Shown here in pieces: positions 1 through 7,907 of a stretch of DNA of 64,000 nt. The stretch's first letter is position 1. Each line of letters opens with the position of its first letter. The translations under genes were made by a program, and so were the position numbers. Where the stretch lies: NCBI RefSeq assembly GCF_005795905.1, contig NZ_VAWE01000001.1, positions 6,933,001 through 6,997,000 on the forward strand, given 5' to 3'. The notes below the pieces were generated by a model, which saw nothing but the letters and a program-made list of their open reading frames with translations, searched no databases and had not been told where the DNA came from. The stretch is from Streptomyces marianii (lineage in GTDB: Bacteria; Actinomycetota; Actinomycetes; Streptomycetales; Streptomycetaceae).

Positions 1-924
1 CGCGGCCGGATAGCCCCACTTCCAGGTCAGCTCAGGCATGTGCTCGAAGTTCATGCCGTAGACGCCGGCGACCAGCGTCGGTACCGCCGCCATGGCGGCC
101 CAGGCGGAGATCTTGCGCATGTCGTCGTTCTGCCGCACGCCCGTCTGTGCGAGGTGGGCGGACAGCACGTCGGACAGCAGCCGGTCCAGTCCGTCCACCT
201 GCTCGTTGGCACGCGTCAGATGGTCGTTGACGTCGCGGAAGAACGGCTGGGAATGCTCGTCCACGAAGGGCACCGACGCACCGGCGAGCTTGGCCATCGG
301 TGCGGCCAGCGGCCCGGTCGCCCGCCGGAACTCGAGCACCTGCCGCTTGAAGCCGTAGATCTTGGCAGCCGTGTGCCGGGTGTCGCCGGCGGGTGCGAAG
401 ACGGCGGCCTCCAGCTCCTCCAGATCCACCTGGAGCTCGGCGGCCACCTCGATGTAGCGGTCCACGACGGCGTCGCTGACGGCGTACAGCACGGTCGTCG
501 GACCGTGGCGCAGGACGTCCGGGTCGGCCTCCAGCCGCCGTCGCACCGCCCCGAGGGGCGCGGCCTCGCCGTGCCGCACCGTCACGACGAAGCAGTCGCC
601 GACGAAGACCATCACCTCGCCGGCGCTGACAGTGTCCGACTCCGGCTCGTACACGACGGGTTTGAGGACCACGAAGAGCGAGTCGTCGTAGACCTCCAGC
701 TTCGGCCGCTGATGGGCCTTGAGGGCGTCCTCGACGGCCAGCGGGTGCAGCCCGAACTCACTGCTGACGCGGTCGAACTCCTCCTCGTTCGGCTCGTGCA
801 GCCCGATCCACAGGAACGTGTTCCTGGACGTACGGGCCAGTGCGAGCGCGTCGGAGAGATCCTCCGGGCCCTCGGCCCGGCGGCCGTCCCGGTAGATGGC
901 GCAGTCCACGATCACGGCGCGCAT
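1..924 (-). CDS. corA: CorA-family magnesium/cobalt transporter, C-terminus cut by window edge
   Basis: This is a divalent cation channel of the CorA/MIT family in the inner membrane. The reading frame is open from an ATG at 924 to the window start, giving 308 residues of the soluble N-terminal funnel and the beginning of the first membrane helix. Seen directly: an N-terminus reading VIVDCAIYRDGRR, an acidic helical region (LQVDLEELEAAVF), and the family signature YGMNFEHMPEL with GMN at residues 290-292, which forms the pore loop after TM1. TM2 must lie outside the window. A purine-rich GGCGGAAGA sits directly before the start. The gene is divergent from the phosphatase gene at 1243. Family membership is secure; whether it carries Mg, Co or Zn cannot be told from the sequence. 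Confidence 0.93.
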   Translation of the reverse strand, partial: MRAVIVDCAIYRDGRRAEGPEDLSDALALARTSRNTFLWIGLHEPNEEEFDRVSSEFGLHPLAVEDALKAHQRPKLEVYDDSLFVVLKPVVYEPESDTVSAGEVMVFVGDCFVVTVRHGEAAPLGAVRRRLEADPDVLRHGPTTVLYAVSDAVVDRYIEVAAELQVDLEELEAAVFAPAGDTRHTAAKIYGFKRQVLEFRRATGPLAAPMAKLAGASVPFVDEHSQPFFRDVNDHLTRANEQVDGLDRLLSDVLSAHLAQTGVRQNDDMRKISAWAAMAAVPTLVAGVYGMNFEHMPELTWKWGYPAA

Positions 925-1242
925 TCTTCCGCCCCCGCGCCCCGGGCGCACCTCGGCGGTGCGAACCGCCGGGGCGCACCGCCCAGTTCCTGCCGGAGGG
1001 AGGGGCGGACGAGCCGCCCGGTGTGCGGGTCACCGCCAGGTCCCCCGGACACGTCCTGACTTGGCTGAGGGCTGTCCCGTCATCACCGGTGGATCAGCGT
1101 GCGGCGTCAGACGCGGTACGTCGCAACGCGGAGGGTGGTCCTCATACTGGGCGTATTCGGGCGATCCGGCAACGCAGAGAGGTGCCGCAGCTGTCGTCGT
1201 GCGCCCGCTGGGGATTACGGGACAGCCCGTAGGCTGGCCGCC
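925..1242. other. Divergent intergenic region, corA / histidine phosphatase
   Basis: These 318 bases separate two divergent genes. The only element I can support is a TAGGCT -10 box at 1230-1235, seven bases before the phosphatase ATG. No convincing small gene, long hairpin or RNA gene was seen. The open frames that cross it are composition artefacts of high GC. Confidence 0.6.
1230..1235 (+). promoter_or_regulatory. -10 box TAGGCT, leaderless start
   Basis: TAGGCT fits the actinobacterial TANNNT -10 and ends seven bases before the ATG at 1243. Transcription would start at or next to the start codon, and no Shine-Dalgarno sequence is visible. Confidence 0.6.
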
Positions 1243-1950
1243 ATGGCCACGTTGATCCTCGTACGCCACGGACGGTCCACCGCCAACACCGCGGGGGTGC
1301 TCGCGGGCTGGACGCCGGGCATCGCGCTCGACGAGCACGGCACCGCGCAGGCGGCCGCCCTGCCCGCGCGGCTCGCCGGGCTGTCACTCGCGGCCGCCGT
1401 CACCAGTCCGCTGCAGCGCTGCCGGGAGACCCTGCAGCCGCTGCTCGACGCACGGCCGGGCCTTCCGCTCCACGGCGACGCGCGGATCGGCGAGTGCCAC
1501 TACGGCGAGTGGTCCGGCCGCAAGCTGACGGAACTCGCCGGCGAGCCGTTGATGGAGGTCGTCCAGCGGCACCCGTCCGCCGCGGCGTTCCCCGGCGGCG
1601 AGTCGATGCGGGCCATGCAGGGCCGGGCCGTCGACGCCGTGCGCGACTGGAACGCCCGGATCGAGCGGGACCACGGCGAGGACGCCGTGTACGTGATGTG
1701 CTCCCACGGCGACGTCATCAAGTCCGTCGTGGCGGACGCCCTCGGCATGCACCTCGACCTCTTCCAGCGGGTCCACGTCGAACCGTGCTCCGTGACGGCG
1801 ATCCGCTACACCCGTCTGCGGCCCTTCCTGCTGAGGCTCGGCGACACGGGTGACCTGGACTCCCTCCGGCCGCGCGAGAACGTGAACGAGCCCCGTGAGG
1901 GCGGGACGGACGGGTCGGCGGTGGTCGGCGGCGGCGCGGGCGCACCGTGA
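1243..1950 (+). CDS. Histidine phosphatase, MSMEG_4193-type phosphomutase family
   Basis: This is a cytoplasmic phosphatase of the phosphoglycerate mutase-like branch. The catalytic signature LVRHGRST (RHG, phospho-His) is at residues 6-13. The acid/base glutamate lies in ECHYGEWSG, and the second histidine is in VMCSHGDVIKS. At 235 residues it is normal for the family, with a disordered Gly-rich tail (GSAVVGGGAGAP). The ATG at 1243 was chosen because the catalytic strand begins at once and a TAGGCT -10 lies seven bases upstream. It is followed closely by the DUF3090 gene, the PI3K-like gene and mshC, an arrangement conserved in actinobacteria. The physiological substrate is unknown, and the 'phosphomutase' name in databases is only a family label. 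Confidence 0.88.
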   Translation: MATLILVRHGRSTANTAGVLAGWTPGIALDEHGTAQAAALPARLAGLSLAAAVTSPLQRCRETLQPLLDARPGLPLHGDARIGECHYGEWSGRKLTELAGEPLMEVVQRHPSAAAFPGGESMRAMQGRAVDAVRDWNARIERDHGEDAVYVMCSHGDVIKSVVADALGMHLDLFQRVHVEPCSVTAIRYTRLRPFLLRLGDTGDLDSLRPRENVNEPREGGTDGSAVVGGGAGAP

Positions 1951-1963
1951 TCGCCGGGCGCAG

Positions 1964-1969
1964 TAGGGT
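1964..1969 (+). promoter_or_regulatory. -10 box TAGGGT before the DUF3090 gene
   Basis: TAGGGT lies 66 bases before the GTG at 2036. The implied leader holds a small inverted repeat (CCGGAAGC/GCTTCCGG, 1984-2001) and an AAGGGAGCAGG ribosome-binding site. Confidence 0.45.
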
Positions 1970-2035
1970 GGACGGGCCGAACCCCGGAAGCCCGCTTCCG
2001 GCACCGAAGATCCTCTGAATCCAAGGGAGCAGGAC

Positions 2036-2626
2036 GTGACCCGTCAGGTGTTCCTGTACGACCCGCCGGAGCGTTTCGTGGCCGGCACGGTCGGGCTGCC
2101 TGGACGTCGTACGTTCTTCCTGCAGGCTTCCGCAGGGGGGCGGGTGACCAGCGTCGCTCTGGAGAAGACCCAGGTGGCCGCGCTCGCCGAGCGGATCGAC
2201 GAGCTGCTCGACGAGGTGGTGCGGCGCACCGGGGGCAACGCCCCCGTCCCGGCCGTCGCCCCCACGGACATCGCCGACACCGCACCGCTCGACGCGCCGG
2301 TCGAGGAGGAGTTCCGGGTCGGGACCATGGCGCTGGCCTGGGACGGCGAGGAACAGCGCATGATCGTCGAGGCCCAGGCCCTGGTGGAGCTGGACGCGGA
2401 CTCCGAGGAGGACCTCGCGGAGGCCGAGGAACGGCTGTTGCAGGACGAGGAGAACGGTCCGCCGATGCTGCGCGTGCGGCTGAGCGGCGCCCAGGCGAGG
2501 GCCTTCGCCAAGCGCGCGCTGGACGTCGTCAACGCGGGTCGGCCGCCGTGCCCGCTGTGCAGCCTGCCGCTCGACCCGGAGGGACACGTATGCCCGCGCC
2601 AGAACGGATACCGCCGCGGAGCGTGA
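2036..2626 (+). CDS. DUF3090 family protein
   Basis: A conserved actinobacterial protein of unknown biochemical role, 196 residues. It begins VTRQVFLYDPPERFVAGTVG. A mixed alpha/beta core follows, with an acidic stretch (ELDADSEEDLAEAEERLL, about residues 117-135). The C-terminus carries a cysteine set, [15 protein letters not shown], that looks like a zinc knuckle. The GTG start has AAGGGAGCAGGAC immediately upstream. The next gene starts inside its 3' end (37-bp overlap), so the two are probably translationally coupled. The fixed linkage to mshC suggests a shared pathway, but no function can be read from the sequence. Confidence 0.87.
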   Translation: MTRQVFLYDPPERFVAGTVGLPGRRTFFLQASAGGRVTSVALEKTQVAALAERIDELLDEVVRRTGGNAPVPAVAPTDIADTAPLDAPVEEEFRVGTMALAWDGEEQRMIVEAQALVELDADSEEDLAEAEERLLQDEENGPPMLRVRLSGAQARAFAKRALDVVNAGRPPCPLCSLPLDPEGHVCPRQNGYRRGA

Positions 2627-3420
2627 CCGCGCACGACGGGCACCTGGAACTCCTCGCCCGGGGCGAGATCACCGTGCGCGGCCGTATCCGCGAGGCGTCC
2701 AACGCCGCGCTGTACTGCGCCGTCGTCCTCGACGGCCGGGAGGCGCACTGCGTCTACAAGCCCGTCGCCGGCGAGCGCCCGCTGTGGGACTTCCCCGACG
2801 GCACGCTGGCCCAGCGCGAGGTGGCCGCGTACGAGCTGTCCGAGGCCACCGGATGGGGGCTGGTGCCGCCTACCGTGCTCCGTGACGGTCCGTACGGCGA
2901 GGGCATGTGCCAGCTGTGGATCGAGGCCGATCCGGAGCAGTCCCTCCTCGCCCTCGTCGACGGAGACGAACCGGAGGACGGCTGGAAGGCGGTCGGCCTC
3001 GCGGAGGTGGGGGAGGGGCGCACAGCGCTCCTGGTGCACGCGGACGACGCCCGGCTGCGCCGGCTCGCCGTGCTCGACGCGGTGATCAACAACGGCGACC
3101 GCAAGGGCGGGCATCTGCTTCCCGCTGCGGACGGCCGCCTGTACGCGATCGACCACGGTGTCACCTTCAACGTGGAAGACCGCCTGAGGACCCTGCTGTG
3201 GGGCTGGGCGGGAGAGCCGCTGACGGAGGAGGCCCTGGCCGTCCTGGAGGTCCTGGACGCATCCCTGGGCGACGGGGCACCGCTGGCCGGGCGGCTGTCC
3301 GAGCTGATCACCCGGGACGAGACGGCAGCTGTGCGGGGCCGGGTACGGGCGCTGCGCACGAGCGCCCGCCACCCGCAGCCGGCGGGGCACTGGCCCGCGA
3401 TTCCCTGGCCGCCGGTGTAG
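2590..3420 (+). CDS. SCO1664-family protein with PI3/PI4-kinase-like fold
   Basis: 276 residues, resembling the PI3/PI4-kinase-like catalytic fold found in actinobacterial hypothetical proteins. Visible motifs are a VYKP lysine (phosphate-binding strand), NNGDRKGGH (catalytic-loop-like N-x-D-R) and AIDHGVTFN (DFG-equivalent aspartate). The chain is therefore plausibly ATP-binding, but the substrate (protein, lipid or small molecule) is unknown. It starts at an ATG inside the end of the DUF3090 gene with GGAGGGACA upstream, and mshC follows. I infer a conserved functional link to mycothiol metabolism only from this neighbourhood. Confidence 0.82.
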   Translation: MPAPERIPPRSVTAHDGHLELLARGEITVRGRIREASNAALYCAVVLDGREAHCVYKPVAGERPLWDFPDGTLAQREVAAYELSEATGWGLVPPTVLRDGPYGEGMCQLWIEADPEQSLLALVDGDEPEDGWKAVGLAEVGEGRTALLVHADDARLRRLAVLDAVINNGDRKGGHLLPAADGRLYAIDHGVTFNVEDRLRTLLWGWAGEPLTEEALAVLEVLDASLGDGAPLAGRLSELITRDETAAVRGRVRALRTSARHPQPAGHWPAIPWPPV

Positions 3421-3736
3421 GACCCACGGGGCGTGCCGGGACCTCACGGGTGGGACCAGGACCCTCCGCCCGGTCCGCCCGGTCCGCCCGGGTGCCGTGT
3501 CGCGCGTCCGGTCGAGTGCACGACGTGGCGCGGGCGGCCGAGTGGCCGATCCCATGCGTCGGGCCGGGCGCCGGTGTGTCCCTGGCCCGTCCGAGTGCCG
3601 GTCCGCCCGGGCCGGCCGGAGCACCGGCCCACAGCTGCCATTACCCCCACAGCAGGAGCAGGCGCAAGAGCGCCTAACCGGCCAAGAGAGGGCGTCCGGT
3701 TCGTATCCGGAACATGCATCCGGTTACGCTCATGAC
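3421..3736. other. Intergenic region before mshC
   Basis: 316 bases without a credible gene. It holds a short tandem repeat of CCGCCCGGT units (about 3466-3490) and the mshC promoter at its right end. Confidence 0.55.
3725..3730 (+). promoter_or_regulatory. -10 box TACGCT, leaderless mshC start
   Basis: TACGCT is followed by six bases and then the mshC ATG at 3737, the spacing expected when the transcript begins at the start codon. No ribosome-binding site is present. Confidence 0.6.
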
Positions 3737-4966
3737 ATGCATGCCTGGCCCGCTTCCGAGGTCCCCGCCCTGCCCGGCAAGGGCCGCGACCTCCGGATCC
3801 ACGACACCGCGACCGGCGGCCGTGTCACCCTCGCCCCCGGTCCCGTCGCCCGTATCTACGTCTGCGGCATCACCCCGTACGACGCGACCCACATCGGTCA
3901 CGCGGCGACCTACAACGCGTTCGACCTCGTCCAGCGCGTGTGGCTCGACACCAAGCGGCAGGTTCACTACGTCCAGAACGTCACCGATGTGGACGACCCG
4001 CTGCTGGAGCGCGCCCGGCGCGACGGCCAGGACTGGACCGAGCTCGCGGAGCGCGAGACCGCCCTCTTCCGCGAGGACATGACCGCGCTGCGGATGCTGC
4101 CCCCGCGGCACTACATCGGCGCCGTCGAGGCCATCCCGGGAATCGTTCCGCTCGTCGAGCGGCTCCGGGACGCGGGTGCCGCGTACGAACTCGACGGCGA
4201 CGTCTACTTCTCCGTCGAGTCCGACCCCCGCTTCGGCGAGGTGTCGCACTACGACGCGGAGGCGATGCGCGCGCTGTCCGCGGAGCGCGGCGGCGACCCC
4301 GACCGCGCCGGCAAGAAGAACCCGCTCGACCCGATGCTGTGGATGGCCGCCCGGGACGGGGAGCCGAGCTGGGACGGCGGCAGCCTCGGGCGCGGCCGGC
4401 CCGGGTGGCACATCGAGTGCGTGGCCATCGCCCTCGACCACCTCGGCATGGGCTTCGACGTGCAGGGCGGCGGCTCCGATCTCGCGTTCCCGCACCACGA
4501 GATGGGCGCCTCGCACGCCCAGGTCCTCACCGGTGAGCACCCGTTCGCCCAGGCCTATGTGCACGCCGGCATGGTCGCCCTGGGCGGCGAGAAGATGTCC
4601 AAGTCCAAGGGCAATCTCGTCTTCGTCTCCGCGCTGCGCCGTGGCGGCGTGGACCCGGCCGCCATCCGGCTGGCGCTGCTGGCGCACCACTACCGTGCCG
4701 ACTGGGAGTGGACCGACGAGGTCCTCCAGGAGGCCGTGGACCGCCTCGGCCGGTGGCGTGCGGCGGTCTCCCGGCCCGACGGGCCCGCCGCCGACGCGCT
4801 CGTCGAGGAGATCCGCGCCGCCCTGGCCGACGACCTGGACGCGCCGGCGGCGCTCGCCGCCGTGGACCGCTGGGCCGAGGCCCAGCGCGCCGAGGGCGGT
4901 ACGGACGAGGGCGCGCCCGGCCTGGTGTCGCGCGCCGTGGACGCCCTGCTGGGTGTCGCCCTGTAA
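3737..4966 (+). CDS. mshC: Cysteine-1-D-myo-inosityl 2-amino-2-deoxy-alpha-D-glucopyranoside ligase MshC
   Basis: This enzyme joins cysteine to GlcN-inositol with ATP, the penultimate step of mycothiol synthesis, in the cytoplasm. At 409 residues it is full length for MshC and derived from the cysteinyl-tRNA synthetase catalytic core. Seen: the zinc/cysteine-binding VCGITPYD, the HIGH motif (residues 52-55), WHIECVAI and [11 protein letters not shown] for the metal site, and KMSKS (286-290). It lacks the tRNA-binding C-terminal domain of CysRS, which separates the two families. The ATG at 3737 was preferred because the conserved N-terminus [14 protein letters not shown] starts there and a -10 box lies six bases upstream. 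A strong hairpin follows the stop codon. Confidence 0.96.
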   Translation: MHAWPASEVPALPGKGRDLRIHDTATGGRVTLAPGPVARIYVCGITPYDATHIGHAATYNAFDLVQRVWLDTKRQVHYVQNVTDVDDPLLERARRDGQDWTELAERETALFREDMTALRMLPPRHYIGAVEAIPGIVPLVERLRDAGAAYELDGDVYFSVESDPRFGEVSHYDAEAMRALSAERGGDPDRAGKKNPLDPMLWMAARDGEPSWDGGSLGRGRPGWHIECVAIALDHLGMGFDVQGGGSDLAFPHHEMGASHAQVLTGEHPFAQAYVHAGMVALGGEKMSKSKGNLVFVSALRRGGVDPAAIRLALLAHHYRADWEWTDEVLQEAVDRLGRWRAAVSRPDGPAADALVEEIRAALADDLDAPAALAAVDRWAEAQRAEGGTDEGAPGLVSRAVDALLGVAL

Positions 4967-5004
4967 TTCCGGACACGAGCCGGGGAACCGCCCCCGGGTG
5001 TACC

Positions 5005-5050
5005 GGCCGCCTCCCGGACCCTCGCGGGTCCTGGAGGCGGCCGTTTGTTT
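5005..5050 (+). terminator. mshC terminator hairpin
   Basis: GGCCGCCTCC (5005-5014) pairs with GGAGGCGGCC (5033-5042). An inner GACCC/GGGTC stem lies between the arms and a T-rich GTTTGTTT follows, 38 bases after the mshC stop codon. Confidence 0.8.
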
Positions 5051-5205
5051 CGTCCATGGCGCCGACTCTGCTGGGCCATTCGGTCATGCGGTGAGTCGGT
5101 GGCTGAGTCGACTGGTGCGTGACAGGGCGGGTGGGCGTCTTCGGCGCTCCAGTGGGCGTCGAGACGGATGACCAGCCGGTTCCAAGTGCTGTCCCGCCGA
5201 GACCG

Positions 5206-5283
5206 CTCGGCCGCCTCCATCCTCAACTCCTCGCGGAAGGCCCGCCGCTCGTCGGTCGGACCACCCCCTTGCGCATACCGCAC
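5206..5283 (-). pseudogene. Remnant of an IS630-like transposase N-terminus
   Basis: Reading leftward from a GTG at 5283, the frame gives MRYAQGGGPTDERRAFREEL and then RMEAAER. From memory this closely resembles the N-terminus of Streptomyces IS630-family transposase / winged-helix proteins. After about 26 residues the resemblance stops and no HTH or DDE core follows, so this is a decayed fragment. Its place at the edge of a low-GC gene pair suggests that mobile-element activity shaped this junction. No flanking inverted repeats or target duplication could be recognised by eye. Confidence 0.5.
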
Positions 5284-5343
5284 GCACTCGGCATACCGCA
5301 GCGATCATGAACCGTCAGCCCCACCTACATCAGGCTTCGAAGG

Positions 5344-6291
5344 TCAGTAGGTGGCACCCTGCTGTTCCAGCCATTTCAGAATCGCTTGGTTTGTTTCTTC
5401 CGGCTTCTCTTGCTGGATCCAGTGACCGCAATCCAGATTGACCACTTCCACATTGGGCACGAGCTCTGCCAGTTTTTCAGACCTGGCGACCCCATCCCTG
5501 TCGCCGTAGATCATGAGTGCGGGCTGTTGGATGACCGGTTCCACGTCCGCCAGCAGGTGCCAGTTGCGGTCAACGTTTCTGTACCAATTTATACTGCCCG
5601 TGAACCCCGATGACTCGAAGGCGGAGACGAAAACGGCCAGTTCGCTGTCGCTCATTACGGGTTCGCCGAGTGGCGTTTCGGCCCTGGCGAGATCGATCAA
5701 CGCCATACCTGGCTGAGGCTCTCTGGGAGGCTCGTTCTTCCGGTACAAGTTGCGAAGGAACTGGAATGTATTTTCTTCGAGTACGGCGTCTGCGACGCCT
5801 GGCTGTCGATTGAAGTGGACGAAATAGAAGTCGCTGCCAAGCATGTCTTCCATGAACTCGACCGGGGGTTTTTCTCCGCGCTCGAAGTAGGGCAGACTCA
5901 GGTTGATCACCCTGTTTACACGGTTGGGATGCAATAGGGTCAGCCCCCAGACGACATTTGCACCCCAATCATGGCCGACAAAGGTGGCGTCTTCGTATTC
6001 GTAGTGATCGAGAAGTGCGATGAGATCACCCGACAGGTGTTCAATGCCGTAGTCGGCTACTTCGGTCGGGCGGGATGAGTTGCCATAGCCCCGTTGGTTT
6101 GGGGCGATGACGTGGTAGCCCGCTGCGGCAAGGGCGGGCATCTGGTGGCGCCAAGAAAAGGCATGCTCTGGCCAGCCGTGGCAGAGCACGATGGGCTTTC
6201 CTCCATTCTGTCGGCCCGCTTCGAAGACTTCGAGTTCCACGCCGTTGACTGAAATGAGAGCGGGCTTGGGGAAATCGGTTGGATTGAACAT
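5344..6291 (-). CDS. Alpha/beta-hydrolase, epoxide hydrolase-like
   Basis: A probable cytoplasmic epoxide hydrolase (or closely related dehalogenase), 315 residues. Seen: the oxyanion motif HGWP (38-41), the nucleophile elbow GHDWGA with Asp108, a cap with candidate epoxide-polarising tyrosines (Tyr156 in FYFVHF, Tyr237 in WYRNV), the acid Asp266 in YGDRDG and His290 in DCGHWIQQEKPEE. Asp as nucleophile plus HGWP fits epoxide hydrolases better than esterases. The ATG at 6291 has AGAGGAAAT upstream. Codon use is clearly lower in GC than in the neighbours (many A/T-ending codons, AAA, GAA, CAA), which points to recent transfer from another lineage. It is divergent from a WYL regulator that probably controls it. 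The substrate is unknown. Confidence 0.85.
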   Translation of the reverse strand: MFNPTDFPKPALISVNGVELEVFEAGRQNGGKPIVLCHGWPEHAFSWRHQMPALAAAGYHVIAPNQRGYGNSSRPTEVADYGIEHLSGDLIALLDHYEYEDATFVGHDWGANVVWGLTLLHPNRVNRVINLSLPYFERGEKPPVEFMEDMLGSDFYFVHFNRQPGVADAVLEENTFQFLRNLYRKNEPPREPQPGMALIDLARAETPLGEPVMSDSELAVFVSAFESSGFTGSINWYRNVDRNWHLLADVEPVIQQPALMIYGDRDGVARSEKLAELVPNVEVVNLDCGHWIQQEKPEETNQAILKWLEQQGATY

Positions 6292-6428
6292 GGAATTTCC
6301 TCTTTGTCTTTTCAGGATGATCAGGCGACGAAGGTGCCCGGAGACAGCGTCGGCGCACCCCTGACGGGCCGAGGGTCGATACGGTCGTGGGGCTCGTCGG
6401 TGAGGTCGTGTCGCCATCTTGCCGACCG

Positions 6429-6453
6429 AAACCGGTCACCCCATGACCGGTTT
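6429..6453. promoter_or_regulatory. Perfect 10-bp inverted repeat between hydrolase and WYL regulator
   Basis: AAACCGGTCA (6429-6438) and TGACCGGTTT (6444-6453) are exact reverse complements with a five-base CCCCA spacer. The repeat lies 21 bases before the regulator GTG and 138 bases before the hydrolase ATG. It is a strong candidate operator for the adjacent HTH-WYL protein. No terminator would be expected between two divergent starts. Confidence 0.7.
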
Positions 6454-6473
6454 TATGTGAAAGTGTTGTCGGC

Positions 6474-7421
6474 GTGCGAACCGACCGGCTGGTGGCCGTC
6501 CTCCTCTTGCTGCAACGGCGCGAGCAGGTGACAGCAGCAGAGGTCGCCCGAGAGCTTGAGGTCTCCGAGCGCACCGCCCGCCGCGACCTCGACGCCCTGG
6601 CCATGGCAGGGGTACCCGTGTACTCCATGCAGGGCCGAGGCGGCGGCTGGCGCCTCGTGGGCGGCGCCCGCACCGACCTGTCCGGGTTGACCGCGAGTGA
6701 GGCCCGCGCCCTGTTCCTGGTCGCCGGCCCGGCCTCGGCTGCGACGCCGGCCGTGAAAGCGGCTCTGCGCAAGCTCGTCCATGCCTTGCCGGAGCCCTTC
6801 CGGGTGCAGGCCGAGGCAGCGGCGTCGTCGTTGGTCATGGACCCGCAACGATGGGGGTCGAGTCCGGTCGAGCGACGACCACCCTTCTTCCTCGACGAAC
6901 TCCAGGACGCGGTGATCCGCGGCGTCCAGGTGCGGCTCGGCTACGTCGACCGCAAAGGCGCCGAGACCGTGAGAACCGTCCACCCGCTGGGCATCGTCGC
7001 CAAAGGTCCGTCGTGGTACCTCGTCTCCCACACCGAGGCCGGCCGGCGGGTCTTCCGGATCGACCGCGTGTCGTCCGCCGACCCGACCGGCGATCCCGTG
7101 CACCGACCCGAGGACTTCGACCTTGCCCAGAGCTGGCGCGAGATCGCCGACGAGGTCGACCGCAAGCGAACGCCCCTCGAGATCCAGGCGGTATGCGCGC
7201 CCCACGGGATAGGCCTGCTCCGGATGGTGCTCGGCGGTCGGCTCGAGGTGGGAGGTTCCACGACCGACGGCCGCATCGAGGTCGTGATCCGCGGCCACAA
7301 CGAGTACGCGCTCGCCGGCGAGCTCGCCGGGCTGGTCGAATGGCTCGAGGTGACTGGTCCCCCGGGAGTGCGAGACCACCTGGCCTCGATCGGCAACGCG
7401 CTCGTCGAGCGATACGGCTGA
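6474..7421 (+). CDS. HTH-WYL domain transcriptional regulator
   Basis: A 315-residue DNA-binding regulator of the DeoR/YafY type. The N-terminal helix-turn-helix (about residues 1-60) contains VTAAEVARELEVSERTARRD followed by a wing (MQGRGGGWRL). A central WYL domain follows (about residues 130-215), with VRLGYVDRKGAETV, PLGIVAKGPSWYLVSH and RVFRIDRVSS. The C-terminal WCX-like extension ends the protein. WYL domains sense ligands, often nucleic-acid or nucleotide species. The GTG start is taken at RTDRLVAVLLLLQRRE. The gene is divergent from the epoxide hydrolase with a perfect inverted repeat between them, so it most likely regulates that gene and itself. Its GC content is high, unlike the hydrolase. 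Confidence 0.87.
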   Translation: MRTDRLVAVLLLLQRREQVTAAEVARELEVSERTARRDLDALAMAGVPVYSMQGRGGGWRLVGGARTDLSGLTASEARALFLVAGPASAATPAVKAALRKLVHALPEPFRVQAEAAASSLVMDPQRWGSSPVERRPPFFLDELQDAVIRGVQVRLGYVDRKGAETVRTVHPLGIVAKGPSWYLVSHTEAGRRVFRIDRVSSADPTGDPVHRPEDFDLAQSWREIADEVDRKRTPLEIQAVCAPHGIGLLRMVLGGRLEVGGSTTDGRIEVVIRGHNEYALAGELAGLVEWLEVTGPPGVRDHLASIGNALVERYG

Positions 7422-7509
7422 GACCGTTCCATGGGCCGGGCTGGTCCGTCGCGAAGCCGCACCGGCACAGCGAATAGCCCACTCAGCCATGAGGGGGAGG
7501 AGTCACGCT

Positions 7510-7552
7510 GTTGAAGTCGGTGCTGAAGTCGGTGTTGAAGTCGGTGTTGAAG
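7510..7552. repeat. 12-bp tandem repeat, about 3.6 copies
   Basis: Units of (G)YTGAAGTCGGTG follow head to tail: GTTGAAGTCGGT, GCTGAAGTCGGT, GTTGAAGTCGGT, then GTTGAAG. A single C/T difference separates the copies. Confidence 0.85.
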
Positions 7553-7839
7553 CCCGAGGCTCTCTTCACGGGCTGATGGTCGTCGCCAGGCGGCGTGCAC
7601 GGGAGGGTGAACATTCCGACACGGCGGCGGTCGGCGGGGCCGTCCGTCCCCGGTGCCGGCGCCGTGTCCTCCGCACCGGCGGGGTTGGAACCGGGCGCCG
7701 GCACAGCGGGGAACACCGACGGCTCCGAGTCCGGTGACCACGCGGACCGGGCGGCGGCGGCCCGCTTCCGCTGGGGCTGACGGATCCTCGAGGGGCCGGC
7801 GGTCCCGGCGGGACCGCCGCCGGACCGGAACGGGAACGC

Positions 7840-7880
7840 GTGAGCGGGTGGTGCCGGCTCTTCCGGCACCACCCGCTCAC
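7840..7880 (-). terminator. PAC2 gene terminator hairpin
   Basis: A perfect 18-bp stem (GTGAGCGGGTGGTGCCGG at 7840-7857 with its complement at 7863-7880) closes a five-base loop. It starts 27 bases after the PAC2 stop codon. No T-run follows, which is common in Streptomyces, and it could work in both directions. Confidence 0.8.
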
Positions 7881-7907
7881 CTGCGCTGCCTACGTCGCTC
7901 CGGGGAG

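Larger units (their letters stand above)
4967..5343. other. Left junction of the accessory insertion
   Basis: 377 bases between mshC and the epoxide hydrolase. The first part holds the mshC terminator. The rest holds the transposase remnant (listed separately) and sequence in which no intact gene is seen. Confidence 0.5.
7422..7907. other. Intergenic region between WYL regulator and PAC2 gene
   Basis: 486 bases between two convergent genes. It holds a 12-bp tandem repeat (7510-7552), a 30-bp motif shared with the PAC2 upstream region (7595-7632) and a long terminator hairpin (7840-7880). A minus-strand frame crosses the repeat and would encode FNTDFNTDFSTDFN, but it lacks a ribosome-binding site and I do not call it a gene. 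Confidence 0.55.

Noticed and set aside
40..1059. A 339-residue plus-strand frame at the window start
   Set aside because: The opposite strand encodes an unmistakable CorA with the GMN motif, so the plus frame is a shadow.
7510..7552. A CRISPR-like array
   Set aside because: The units are 12 bp, directly adjacent and without spacers. There are no cas genes; the Cas4-like RecB nuclease at 24742 is a housekeeping type.
7483..7872. A 129-residue minus-strand frame with the NTDF repeat as a gene
   Set aside because: It contains the terminator hairpin, has no ribosome-binding site and no recognisable domain.
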